Positions 18,986 to 28,322 of a stretch of 64,000 nt of DNA are shown here, in pieces. The notes under the pieces were generated by a model. That model was given only the letters and a program-made list of their open reading frames with translations, was not told the origin of the DNA and did not search any database. The DNA comes from Lithodes maja (taxonomy: Eukaryota; Arthropoda; Malacostraca; Decapoda; Lithodidae), in assembly GCA_037953745.1 (NCBI GenBank), contig JBAKBP010003108.1:62001-126000 (forward strand), read 5' to 3'. The position numbers were made by a program, and so were the translations under genes. Numbering within the stretch: the stretch's first letter is position 1; the number at the start of each line of letters is the position of its first letter.

Positions 18986-19452
18986 TAGAGAGAGAGAGAG
19001 ACAGAGCGCGCGAGAGAGGGAAAGCGAGTGAGCCAGAGAGAGAGAGAGACAGACAGACAGGAGGAGTGAGAGAGAGAGAAAGAAAGAGAGAGAGAGAATA
19101 CAGAGAATACAGAAATAAGGAGAAATAAGAGAAAAAGAAGACCGATTACCGAAGGAATAGTACACGCGCGGGAGGCCGAAATCAGGGCAAAGCGAACACA
19201 TCCGAACGTGCTTGGGAAATAGACCAAAAAGTACCTCCTCTTCCTCACCTCTTCCCACCCTCCACACTTGCTCATAACATCCATAATAGACTTATATGGG
19301 GAGACGAAGAGTTGCTCTTTCCAAAAATGACTGTTTCGTTCGCATTGGAGCCATAGTAACGGCGCTAGGGCGAGTGAAAGTGAGCGAATATTTCGGGATT
19401 ATGCCCGCTGGGCGGCACGGTGTAAAATACCTTACCACCCGCTAAATAAGGG
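18986..19452 (+). other. GA-rich stretch and right end of the long TTAA element
   Basis: Bases 18986-19100 are a GA-rich low-complexity run. The remainder leads into the family B right terminus (ctgggcggcacggtg and gggttaa). I found no supported coding sequence. Confidence 0.6.
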
Positions 19453-19456
19453 TTAA

Positions 19457-19650
19457 AGCAGTCTTGTTTGGTGCTACGTGTTCGCAATTTTTTTTTAATG
19501 CAACCATTAAAAAACATCTTGATGACTCCGAAGAAAGCACTACCGAACTCATTAACAAATTGTACATAGACAATTTGCAAGGGTCTAGTGATAGTGAAAA
19601 AGAACTAGCCGCAACCTATAGGCAGGCTAGTAGGTTATTCACTGAGGCCC
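19457..19650 (+). pseudogene. Pao1 RT fragment (right part)
   Basis: The frame resumes after the TTAA insertion with AVLFGATCSQF, then ATIKKHLDDSE and LYIDNLQGSSDSE, which match the RT of Pao2 (48300-48500). The catalytic segment YIDN(L) is present where other RTs have Y-x-D-D. The fragment ends where a minus-strand LINE enters at about 19651. Confidence 0.7.
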
Positions 19651-19859
19651 ATCAAATATTCAAATATTCAAATTCAAATATATTTATTTAGCCTTCAGAT
19701 ATACAATAAGTTCAGAATTTAAATACATGGAAGTCAACTGGCTAAGCCTTATGAGAGAAAACTCTCTTTAGGCACCTTGATTTAACCCGAATTAATTTAC
19801 AATTTTACATACATATAATATATACTCTTTCAATTCGCACCCATAAACTTACACCACAT

Positions 19860-21660
19860 AAACATACTCAGCACAAAAGTAACTTACAAGTTGAAGGATG
19901 TTTTAATATTTACTCAATAAAAATGATTTGAGGGACATCTTAAAACTAGACAGGGAGGGTTTATCCAGAATATGCCGAGGCAGTGCATTCCAGACCTTTA
20001 CACCATGGTAATGAATCGATTTTTGAGATTGATTTGATGCCAGTAATGGAATTTCTAAATCTCTTGTGTTTCTTAAGGTATATCTTTCATTTAAACGAAA
20101 ATGAAATATATTTATGGGATTGTAATTATTAATGGCTTTATAAACAAAGATAGTAGTGCAATATATGTTTATGTCTTCCCATTTTAAAAGCCTTAGAGAT
20201 TTAAATAATTAATTTGTGTGATCATATTTTCTTTTGAAAGTGATTGTCCTAATAATTTTCTTTTGCGCTAGTTAGACTCTCTCTATCTTAGTTTTACCTG
20301 CGGTTGCCCAAACTGTGTGACAGTATGAAAAGTAAGGATACACCAAGGAGTAGTAAAGTTGTTTAAGTACTTCCGAAGGAAAGCAGTTACGAGTTAGATA
20401 TAATATACCACATTGTTTATTTATCTTGTTTGTTAATGTTTGTATATGTGACTGCCAAGTCAATTGCCTATCCACTACAACACCAAGACATTTTATATTT
20501 TGCACTTCTATTAACATTGAATTTCCGATTTTAATGGAATCTACATTTGGAGGAACATTTTTTTTTCTGTGATGAATAATATATTTTGTTTTGTCGATAT
20601 GTAAGGTTAGCTTATTTGCGGTCATCCAACAATAAACATTATTTAGTTCATTATTCACTGATTGCACTAGAGTATTTAAATTGCTGTAACTGGCATAAAG
20701 TGTTGTATCGTCTGCAAACATAATTGTTTTAAATAGTACATTTGTGTTAATTAAATCATTCACATATATAATAAACAATAATGGGCCCAGTATGGACCCC
20801 TGTGGAACTCCAAAGGCTAAAGGTTGTTCACTAGATTTAATATTATTATATTCTACATATTGTTTACGGTCCTTAAGGTAAGATTCAAACCACCTGAATG
20901 TAGTATTTCTTATACCATAATGTTTGAGTTTCTCTAATAGAATGTGGTGGTCAACTGTGTCAAAGGCTTTTGACAGATCTAAAAATACACTAATTGTAAA
21001 CAGTCTATCATCAAAGGCTGCAAGTACGTCATTACTAAATTTTATTAGCGCAGTTTCCGTTGATTTTCCACACCTAAATCCATACTGGGCATCAGAAATT
21101 ATACGGTTCGATAAACAATATTAATTTAGTCTATTATACATTAGTTTCTCTAATATTTTGCTCATAACAGGTAAAACTGATATGGGCCGGTGATTATTAA
21201 ATAGCGTCTTATCCCCAGATTTATATATTGGTAACACCTTCGCAATTTTAAGATGATCGGGAAAAATACCCGTGAAAAAGGACATATTACAGAGGTATAA
21301 AACAACTTGTGACATAGAAGGCATCACGATTCGTAATATTTTCATAGGTATCCCATCACAGCCTGGAGAGGAATCCCGCAGTTGGCTAACTGTATTTAGT
21401 AATTCTTCTGTAGTAACTGGAGGCATTAAGAATGTTGATGCTTGTGGATTAGTTAAGTATGAATTAAAGGAAACATTTGACTCTCTGATGTTTTCAGCTA
21501 GATTTTTCCCGACTTTGACAAAGTATGAATTAAACTGGTGTGCTATTACATCTGGTTCTTTAATTTCATTGTTGTTATGAATAAATGTATCCCTTAATTT
21601 GCTGTATTTTTGTCTTCCTAGAACTGAGTTAATTATATTCCAAGCCTTTTACCGTCACCA
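19860..21660 (-). pseudogene. LINE reverse transcriptase, broken
   Basis: Minus-strand fragments in order are SPGCDGIPMKIL and RPISVLPVMSKILEKLMYNRL (21121-21426), then the palm with FADDTTLYASY and MTANKLTLHIDKTKYI (20272-20778), then a C-terminal region to about 19860 with LRNTRDLEIP and WNALP motifs. The part between 20779 and 21120 has the expected residues in shifting frames. Stops and frameshifts make it non-functional. The C-terminal style suits the CR1/jockey group; the clade is not certain. Confidence 0.75.
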
Positions 21661-21797
21661 GCAGCTTCTTCCAACTTTTGTTTATGGTAGTTTCCTTTGG
21701 CTGTTAGTATAGAGGTCGTAACTTGATTACGAAGCCTACGGTATCTCTCTCCAAACGTGATAGGTTTTATGGCATATTTTTTCACTAATTTATTTTT

Positions 21798-22740
21798 TTA
21801 TTTGATCATCTCTTGTATTTCCGGTGTTATATAAGGCTTATATAGATGATTTACCTTAATTCGTTTTGTAATAATAGGAAAATGTTTGTTAAACAAAGCT
21901 GTAAATATTGTCATTAGATTACTATATATTACATTGGGGTTATTTGAACTATAAACTATTTCCCATGAAACCTCTTCTATTGCTTCTTTAAATTGCTTAA
22001 TGTTATCAGTACTGTAGTTTCTATAGGTAATATCTTGTTCTTCTTTTTCAGCTTGCTCTAGTGATGATTTTGTACTAGTATGGAAACATGCAAATACTGG
22101 AAAGTGATCTGTTATTCTATAATAAACTATGCCACTCATTATGTGCTGGCTGAAATTGTTTGACCATAGTTGGTCTATAATAGTAGCCGTTGTTGACGTC
22201 ACTCTTGTAGGTTTAATAATTGAATTAAAGAACAATTTTGAATGAGATAGGGAAATGAAATTGTCTACACAATTATCATTTGCGCTCTTCAATAAGTCAA
22301 GGTTATAATCACCTGCAATATAACACAGTTTATCCTCTTCACTCACCTTTGAAAGAATAGTGTTATATTTATCTAAAAAACTACCAAAATCAGTATGGGG
22401 CCTTCTGTATATAATACCAACAACAGTATTTTTTTAATCCTTATTATGAATTTCAATGAACACAGTTTCAATGCTATCGTACTGAAAAGTTAAATCGTTT
22501 CTTATGGTATATTTATATCCTGTTTTTATAAACATCGCCACTCCACCACTGTTGCGTGTATAGTTGTTAGTAATCTTTTCATAATTAGGAATTGTGTACA
22601 ATTGCTCAATTTCGTTGGTTAATTTGGTTTCACATAAACCGATAACATTAAAATTGTATGCAAGAGGACTCAGACAGTTCTCAGAAAATTCCTCAAAATG
22701 TAGTGGTACACTATTTATAATTATTATAACACATTAGCCT
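21798..22740 (-). pseudogene. LINE endonuclease (APE type), broken
   Basis: Minus-strand motifs run NFNVIGLCETKL, then NSGGVAMFIK, then VVGIIYRRPH, then CYIAGDYNLDLLK and TDHFPVF. These correspond to the catalytic blocks of apurinic-like endonucleases that nick the target site. At least one in-frame stop lies near 22433. The last 180 codons (21798-22346) are open. Confidence 0.75.
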
Positions 22741-23281
22741 ATGTTAAAGCTATTTTGAGCTGGGAGCTGAGCTTGAGGAGTATTAGGAAAGAGATAATTA
22801 CATGAAGGGAATTTATAGTTCAACGAATTTACCAAATAATTATCAGGGTCTATTTCATTGTCATGCCTTTCTTCGTTTATGTACATGATTGAATGTAAGA
22901 TTGTCCAGAATATCAAAGGGTATTATATCATTATTTTCTAAAGGATCATTATTTATCATTAGGAATTGATGGTCATTGAGATTATGAAAGGGAAATACAT
23001 CATTATAAGGCATGAATGGGAAATAGTACTATATTTATTAAAACGTAATATAGTCTCAATGTTGAATCTACCTAGTTGTGTATCTGTCTGGTCGATTTCT
23101 TGTGCGCTGTTGTTTGTCCAAGGGCGGCACCTGACCCCCTGCGATACTGGGCCTACCATGAGGGGCCGAGTTAGGAGGGCCACCCTGCACTAGGCCCACG
23201 GGTAGGTCACCACCCTCTGGTCGCTGATGGAGGGTGGGTGGGAAGGCAAACTCCCCACGTCGTGGTGTTAGTGCAGCAGTA

Positions 23282-23810
23282 GTTTCTCTGCGAGTGGGAG
23301 TCGAATTCTGTAGTACTTCGGGATAATCTTATCATTGATAGGGTAGCATCCAATAACCAGGAATATGCCAGAATCTTGGGGATGATATGGCATCCAGGGA
23401 AAGACAATCTCATGTACCGGAACAGAAATTACACTCAACAGACAGGGACGCACACTAAATGTAGTCTGTTGAGTAAAGTCGCGCAATTTTGTTATCCTTT
23501 GGGTTTAGCATTACCCATTACTATCAGAGCCAGGATTCTAATACAAGAAATTTGGAGACGCAACATAGGATGGGACAAAACATTACCCGATGATCTTGAT
23601 GGACAAGGTAAGATGACTAACATCCTATGTACTATTGAGCTACCGCGCCAAGTGGCCGCTTTCGAACCCGTGTCTTTACATGCATTCTGTGATGCGAGTG
23701 CCACAGCGTATGGAGCAGCCATTTATTGTGTTACCTCGTTTTGGTTTAATCTGCTCACCGCCCGGGCTAAGGTTACACCGGTAAATGGGGTCACAATTCC
23801 CAAATTGTAA
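23282..23810 (+). pseudogene. pol: Pao1 pol: RT end and RNase H start
   Basis: The frame resumes with FLCEWES-like sequence, then NNQEYARILGMIWHPGKDNL, RARILIQEIWRRNIGWD and LHAFCDASATAYGAAIYC. The last motif is the first catalytic block of RNase H in BEL/Pao. The frame stops at 23808-23810 (IPKL then a stop). The next block starts ten bases on, with MLLLGRLVNHV, which continues the same domain. Confidence 0.75.
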
Positions 23811-23819
23811 TTAACTGCC

Positions 23820-25049
23820 ATGCTGCTATTGGGGCGTTTGGTCAACCATGTACGCACTGCATGTGATCAGGAACTGCAACTAAGGGCGGTACACGTATGG
23901 TGCGATAGCCAAATTGCACTAAGTTGGGTGCACAGTCGAAAGACGTTACCCATCTATGTGCGCAATAGGGTCGATGAAATACGATCCCTATTATCAAACG
24001 CCGTCTATCAATATGTACCAACCAAGGAAAACCCCAATGATCTGATAAGTAGGGAAGTAACGGCGTCCAAGTTAATGAAGTCCGACCTGTGGTGGCAAGG
24101 CCCAAAATGGCTGCTCCATGAAGGGGATTGGGCTCTCTGGAATGCCGAGGTTGAGTTGGCTTTGCCTTTAAAAATGGTGACAGCCGTCATTCAACCAACA
24201 TCAACACTGAGTCCTATGATAGAGTGGGTAAGGATCGGTGATTACAATAAGTTAGTCAGGCTCGTAGCTTGGGTGTTGCGTTACATCACCAATATCAATG
24301 CCAAGCTACAAGGACGACTCTGCAATCTTGGTCAAAGCTTAAATGCAGAAGAAATAAAAGCAGCTGAGGTAACACTAATTAGATGGGTTCAAATGGAATC
24401 CTACAGCCATGAATTAGAGTCTATTAGAAGCTCTGGTAGGAATACAATGCCTAACATCGTGCATCAATTAAGGCTACACCTGAGGAATGACCTAATTAGA
24501 TGCGAGGGACGTCTGAAGTGGTCGGGTGTAGATGACTGTGCCAAAAATCCTATCCTGATGCCAGCAATACACCATGTCACTGACCTACTGGTACAACGCA
24601 CACATGAGGAAGTAATGCACTACAGGGTCCACCACGTTATTTCTAAATTGCGTCTCAACTGGTGGATACCCAGAGTTCGACAGGTAGTTCAGCGAGTAGT
24701 CAAAAGCTGTGTGGTGTGCCATAGACTGAAAGGAAGACCATTTGCGACTGGACCTGCTCCACCCTTGCCAGAGTGCTGCGTTAACCATCTAGAACCCTTC
24801 AGAGTTACGGGACTAGACTATACCGGCGCACTGATAACTAGGGAACTGGACAAGGTTTATGTTTTACTGTTTACTTGTGCCACTTCACATGTGATACATT
24901 TAGAACTGTGTGACAATATGTCGTGTGAAGAGTTTATTTTGGCATTCAGGAGGTTTTGTGCTCGTCGTTCCTTCCCTCATCTGGTTATTAGCGATAATGC
25001 TCCCACTTTTCTTCAAGCTTCCAGGTACTTGGAAGATTTAAGCCACTAG
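23820..25049 (+). CDS. pol: Pao1 pol: RNase H end, integrase zinc site and core
   Basis: The 409-codon open frame has VWCDSQIALSWVHS (RNase H), IYVRNRVDEI, then the integrase zinc-binding region HHVTDLLVQRTHEEVMH...CVVCHRLKG. The integrase core follows: FRVTGLDYTGAL (first D), then LVISDNAPTF (second D). Integrase inserts the DNA copy. The frame ends just before the third catalytic residue, which lies in the next segment (MWEWCVGIVKSGL, 25103). Confidence 0.8.
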   Translation: MLLLGRLVNHVRTACDQELQLRAVHVWCDSQIALSWVHSRKTLPIYVRNRVDEIRSLLSNAVYQYVPTKENPNDLISREVTASKLMKSDLWWQGPKWLLHEGDWALWNAEVELALPLKMVTAVIQPTSTLSPMIEWVRIGDYNKLVRLVAWVLRYITNINAKLQGRLCNLGQSLNAEEIKAAEVTLIRWVQMESYSHELESIRSSGRNTMPNIVHQLRLHLRNDLIRCEGRLKWSGVDDCAKNPILMPAIHHVTDLLVQRTHEEVMHYRVHHVISKLRLNWWIPRVRQVVQRVVKSCVVCHRLKGRPFATGPAPPLPECCVNHLEPFRVTGLDYTGALITRELDKVYVLLFTCATSHVIHLELCDNMSCEEFILAFRRFCARRSFPHLVISDNAPTFLQASRYLEDLSH

Positions 25050-25838
25050 AGCGGAAGAGCGAGTGGAAGTTCATTCCAGTCAAAGCGTCGTGGTTTGGTG
25101 GAATGTGGGAATGGTGTGTAGGCATCGTGAAGTCAGGCTTACGGGCGGTTGCAGGACGCGCATTGTTAAAGAGGAGCGTACTGGTGACTGTGCTCACTGA
25201 ATTCGAGGCGGTTGTTAATGATCATCCTCTCACCTATGTATACACCGACCTGCAAGAACCACTGCCACTTACGCCAGCGCATTTGCTCTACGGCAAGCCG
25301 TTGACTGCATTTCCCACTGATTTGCAGTCTCAGGTAGAGTTAGAGAACCCTTCAATGTTCACCGAAGCTGTGGTGTCACGTCGGTACCAGTACATTTCAA
25401 AGGTTATCGGTGATTTAAAATAGAGATGGGTTAATGACTACTTATTGGCATTGAGTGAGAGGCCATCTAAGATTGCTGGTCATCCATCGGCACCCTCTGT
25501 AGGCGATGTAGTATTCATCCATGAGGAAAATCCTCGATTGTACGAAGTTGGGCCGCGTAGTGGAGGTGTACGAGGGCGAAGGCTCAGTAGGCCGAGTGGC
25601 GCTGCTCAGGACAGCTACTGGGACTACAGTTCGTCCAGTCGCACGACTGTACGCTATGGAGCTCGGCTCTATTGCACATGAAAAAGCTTCACCTGAGGTT
25701 GTTGGATCCAAGGATGCTACCTTTGTCGATCCACCGCAACCTGTTGGGGATCCCCCTCGGATCGGGACTAGACCCAGACGCGCTGCTCGTGGCGCCATTG
25801 ACATGTGGCAACACAAGATTGCTTCTGGGCAGCTCTAG
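25050..25838 (+). pseudogene. pol: Pao1 pol: integrase end and DUF5641-like tail, frameshifted
   Basis: Segments are GGMWEWCVGIVKSGL, LLTVLTEFEAVVNDHPLTY-like and LTPAHLLYGKPL (25070-25423), then a stop, then VGDVVFI and RVALLRTATGTTVRPVARLY (25445-25838), ending PRRAARGAIDMWQHKIASGQL. The last region matches the DUF5641 domain at the end of BEL/Pao pol. A short purine-rich run follows at 25864-25880. Confidence 0.75.
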
Positions 25839-25863
25839 ATATAAGGTGGGGTTCAGGGATTGT

Positions 25864-25881
25864 GTTTGGGGGGAGGGGTAT
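25864..25881 (+). promoter_or_regulatory. Polypurine tract of Pao1
   Basis: The purine-rich run gtttggggggaggggtat lies directly before tgtatcgtg, the start of the LTR. Pao2 has gtggggggag directly before the same LTR start at 53152. This is the expected site of plus-strand priming. Confidence 0.75.
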
Positions 25882-26533
25882 TGTATCGTGGATTCACGAT
25901 AGTTAGGGGTGCAACATATGTTTTCTATGTATAATACCCTATCGTATTTGTATGTAAGCTTGATAAGTTAAATATGACCTATTATACGAAAGTATAGTAT
26001 TTATGAGTCTTTAGGAATAACTATATGACGATTGTCATATAACTATGTCGTAATATTAAAAATGTGGTACAATATTTACTGCTAGATATCCGCTAGATTA
26101 TTAGCAGGTGACGACGAGTCTAGCGAGACGCCGCGCATCAGAGCTAAGCAATACTACGTCCTAACAACACCTCCACTCTTATTTCACCGCGATTCTGGTG
26201 TGCCGGCCTCTAATTCACCAGCTCTCATCATCGCGACTTCATCCGACTGACAAAGAGACAGCTAAGCTTATTATCATGATTCCCTTCTCTGTTGAGTGCG
26301 TTCCAAGCGGCCGCTCTGAAAACACCATCGAAATAACCAACCTCCCAACAGTGGTAGCCATTTGTCTACCAACCTTTATCAGCTCACACAAGATCTATCT
26401 ATATACAGCAAAACTATTCTATGGTAATTTAAAGTGAGTTACACTCCCGGTATTTGATATTCTATTATAATTTACATGTGAGGACCATTTCAGTCTAGGT
26501 AAAAGTAAACTCAACCCTTTAAATCTGCCATCA
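25882..26533 (+). repeat. BEL/Pao LTR between Pao1 and Pao2
   Basis: The LTR starts TGTATCGTG after the polypurine tract and ends near ccatca, about 650 bases long. Its right half matches 310-600. It serves as the 3' LTR of Pao1, and the SGNH2-gag2 unit starts directly after it, so it also stands where the 5' LTR of Pao2 should be. The 3' boundary is approximate. Confidence 0.7.
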
Positions 26534-27000
26534 GAACCTCAGAAGAGTGGGGACGTTTGGTCCTGTTTCAGCACCGAATTACATACTTATTCATTGGGGG
26601 CAACGACATCGTACCCGGTTGCGAGCCCCGTAAATTGGATTGCAGGATAAAACAAGTGGCGCAAGATCTCGAGAGAGAGACCGGGGGGAGCTACAAGGTC
26701 GTGGCCATAGAGAACTGTACTAAGATCCGTGGATTCCAGCTTGAGGAATATCAGGCCATCAGGAATTCTATTAACCGCATTTTGAAGTGCCGTTTACCTG
26801 ATACGCGCCACCAATTCCTCTCCGTCACCCTCAATATCCGCGATCTCGATCGAGAAGGCATCCATCTTGAACTTGACGCCAACTAACAACTATATGATAA
26901 ATTGGTAGGCCTAACTAAGCATTGGCTAGAGAGGGACGCATTGGTCGTGTCGTTGCATCTGCCGAAATCTTGCATCCTACCCATCACCTTCCCCCAGTAA
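26522..27000 (+). pseudogene. SGNH-hydrolase-like ORF of Pao2 (SGNH2)
   Basis: The frame carries ITYLFIGGNDIVPG (block III, G-x-N-D), then LERETGGSYKVVAIEN, EEYQAIRNSINRIL, and DREGIHLEL (block V, here D-x-x-G-I-H form). A stop follows at 26884-26886. In another frame the tail YDKLVGLTKHWLERDA...PKSCILPITFPQ runs to TAA at about 27000. SGNH1 and SGNH3 are clearly homologous over the middle. Block I with the nucleophile serine is absent; the upstream sequence is LTR. Either it is truncated or an upstream exon is missing. It sits 225 bases before gag2. Confidence 0.7.
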
Positions 27001-27224
27001 TATTTTATTTTATTTTCAGACATGCTATGACACCTGGCTAACATACATTTCTTTTGTTCATACTGTGGCCATTTGATGTATTGCTGGGAAATTGATTGTA
27101 CTCTTTACTCTCCACGATTAAGTAAGTCTGTCGTCACCTGCGCGTCTTAAACTGGGCTAATAAATTGCTGTATTAACAATTTAACATTATAATATCGTTT
27201 AGCATAGATAGCCTATAGGTTAAC
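27001..27224 (+). other. Leader between SGNH2 and gag of Pao2
   Basis: An AT-rich non-coding stretch in the same place as 3555-3914 of Pao1. No gene is visible. Confidence 0.5.
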
Positions 27225-27775
27225 ATGATGACGGATAAACCAGAGGAAATACAATCTGGAGAGGTGATAAGTAAGGCTAAACAAATCAGAGAGCTGGACT
27301 TCGGGGAGTTCTGAACAGATTAGTGGCTGATGTAGAGACATTTATCACTACTGCTGCCCTCGAGGACTTGGAAGCTAGGTTAGACAATATACAAGCTACA
27401 CATGGTCGTACTGTTGCTGTGAATGAGATGATAGTAGCGAGTATGATAGAGGAGGAAGCGATAGTGGCAGAGTGTGAAAATTGTGCTTTGTATGACGAAA
27501 AAGCCTTCAAAGCGAAACACATATTGCAACGCACCATCACGTCTAAGCGGGGAGGCGAAAACGACGCTGCCAGACGTACGGCGCTACGACACACTGTACA
27601 CTTCCCGAAATTCAGTCTACCTACATTCGGGGGTAACTTGACAGAATGGCTAGCCTTTTGGGATGTGTTTAGGTCAACGATACATGAATCCAACTTGGAT
27701 AATATACGGAAATTCCATTACCTGAAAGGGCAAAGGGAAGTAGAGGCCTTACATTATTTTAATTGAGGGTTTTGC
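27225..27775 (+). pseudogene. gag: Pao2 gag, left part
   Basis: An ATG at 27225 begins MMTDKPEEIQ, with a stop after about 30 codons. From 27323 the frame is open for 147 codons, including PKFSLPTFGGNLTEWLAFWDVF, the DUF1759-like mark of BEL/Pao Gag, and FHYLKGQREVEALH. The latter gives the undisturbed sequence at the site where Pao1 gag is split by a TTAA element. The frame is cut by a LINE at about 27776. Confidence 0.75.
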
Positions 27776-27883
27776 ATTTTTTATTTTTATTTTTATTTTT
27801 TTCTATGTGATTGAGGGAGGCAAAAGGCAGAACTGCCTATAGCGAGTGCCTCCCCCATAGTTGAAAGAGTGACAGGGCCAAAA

Positions 27884-28303
27884 TCAAGGGACGTTCGAGC
27901 TAAAATGCCTGGACACACGGAGTTTGAAGCAATTTAAGTCATAGGAAGAGGGAAAGACTGATTCTGGGAGAGAGTTCCAGAGCTCAGCTGTTGAGTAGAA
28001 GAAAGTTTGAGAGTAACGTTTCACTCTTGGGTTGGAGAGTTGCACAGAGTAGGGGTGGGATTTAGTTGCAAGACGGGTACCACGTGCCCTACGTAAAGGA
28101 GGTGGTATACACTGGGAAAGCTCTGAGGAACACTGATTATTATAGTAGCGATAGAATAGCGAGAGAGATGCAACATTGCGGCGGAGAGAGAGAGATTGCA
28201 GAGAGTTGGTGAGTGGACGGGAGTTAATGATACGAAAGGCCTTCCTTTCAACTTTGTCTAGGAGAGCGGTGTGAAAGGAACCTCCCCACACACATGTGAA
28301 CAA
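27884..28303 (-). CDS. LINE copy 1: C-terminal part of ORF2
   Basis: The fragment has LLDKVERKAFRIIN, SLSLRRNVASLSLFYRYY and AELWNSLPESVFP, the usual C-terminal motifs of this LINE group. It is separated from the RT frame (28323-29990) by frame changes around 28290-28440. Confidence 0.8.
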   Translation of the reverse strand: MFTCVWGGSFHTALLDKVERKAFRIINSRPLTNSLQSLSLRRNVASLSLFYRYYNNQCSSELSQCIPPPLRRARGTRLATKSHPYSVQLSNPRVKRYSQTFFYSTAELWNSLPESVFPSSYDLNCFKLRVSRHFSSNVP

Positions 28304-28322
28304 TACTCAATACAAGGACGCA

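Larger units (their letters stand above)
6861..19456 (+). mobile_element. 12.6-kb TTAA element of family B, hosting gypsy element 1
   Basis: The left end TTAACCCTTAAAGATCGGGG and the right end CGCTGGGCGGCACGGTG...GGGTTAA match the ends of the short family B copies, and TTAA flanks both sides (6861-6864, 19453-19456). The RT frame of Pao1 joins correctly once the insert is removed. Inside are an acidic ORF with a splice-donor-like end (7063-7390), a reversed short family B copy, an AT-rich repeat array, and the full gypsy element 8393-18438. Without the gypsy element it is about 2.5 kb, so it may be an internally deleted relative of an autonomous piggyBac-type element. Confidence 0.7.
19651..23281 (-). 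mobile_element. Near full-length CR1/jockey-like LINE, minus strand, decayed
   Basis: The 3' end at 19651-19690 is a degenerate run of TTTGAATA-type repeats. Endonuclease and RT motifs follow on the minus strand, and a GC-rich stretch at 23090-23280 probably represents the 5' UTR. Pao1 pol resumes at about 23282. No clear target-site duplication was found, and the right boundary is approximate. Confidence 0.7.
310..26533 (+). mobile_element. BEL/Pao LTR retrotransposon Pao1 (composite, dead)
   Basis: The order of parts is partial LTR, SGNH-like ORF, leader, gag, protease/linker, RT, RNase H, integrase, DUF5641-like tail, polypurine tract and LTR. The family call rests on the DUF1759-like Gag, the unusual zinc-knuckle cysteine pattern, the linker after the protease and the integrase style. 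It is broken by an RTE-like LINE, three TTAA-flanked elements (one carrying a whole gypsy element) and a minus-strand LINE, and by several stops and frameshifts. Without the nested insertions it would be a single element of ordinary size. Confidence 0.75.

Noticed and set aside
19000..19130. Arg-Glu-rich ORF on the plus strand and Ser-Leu-rich ORF on the minus strand
   Set aside because: Both come from a GA/CT low-complexity run.
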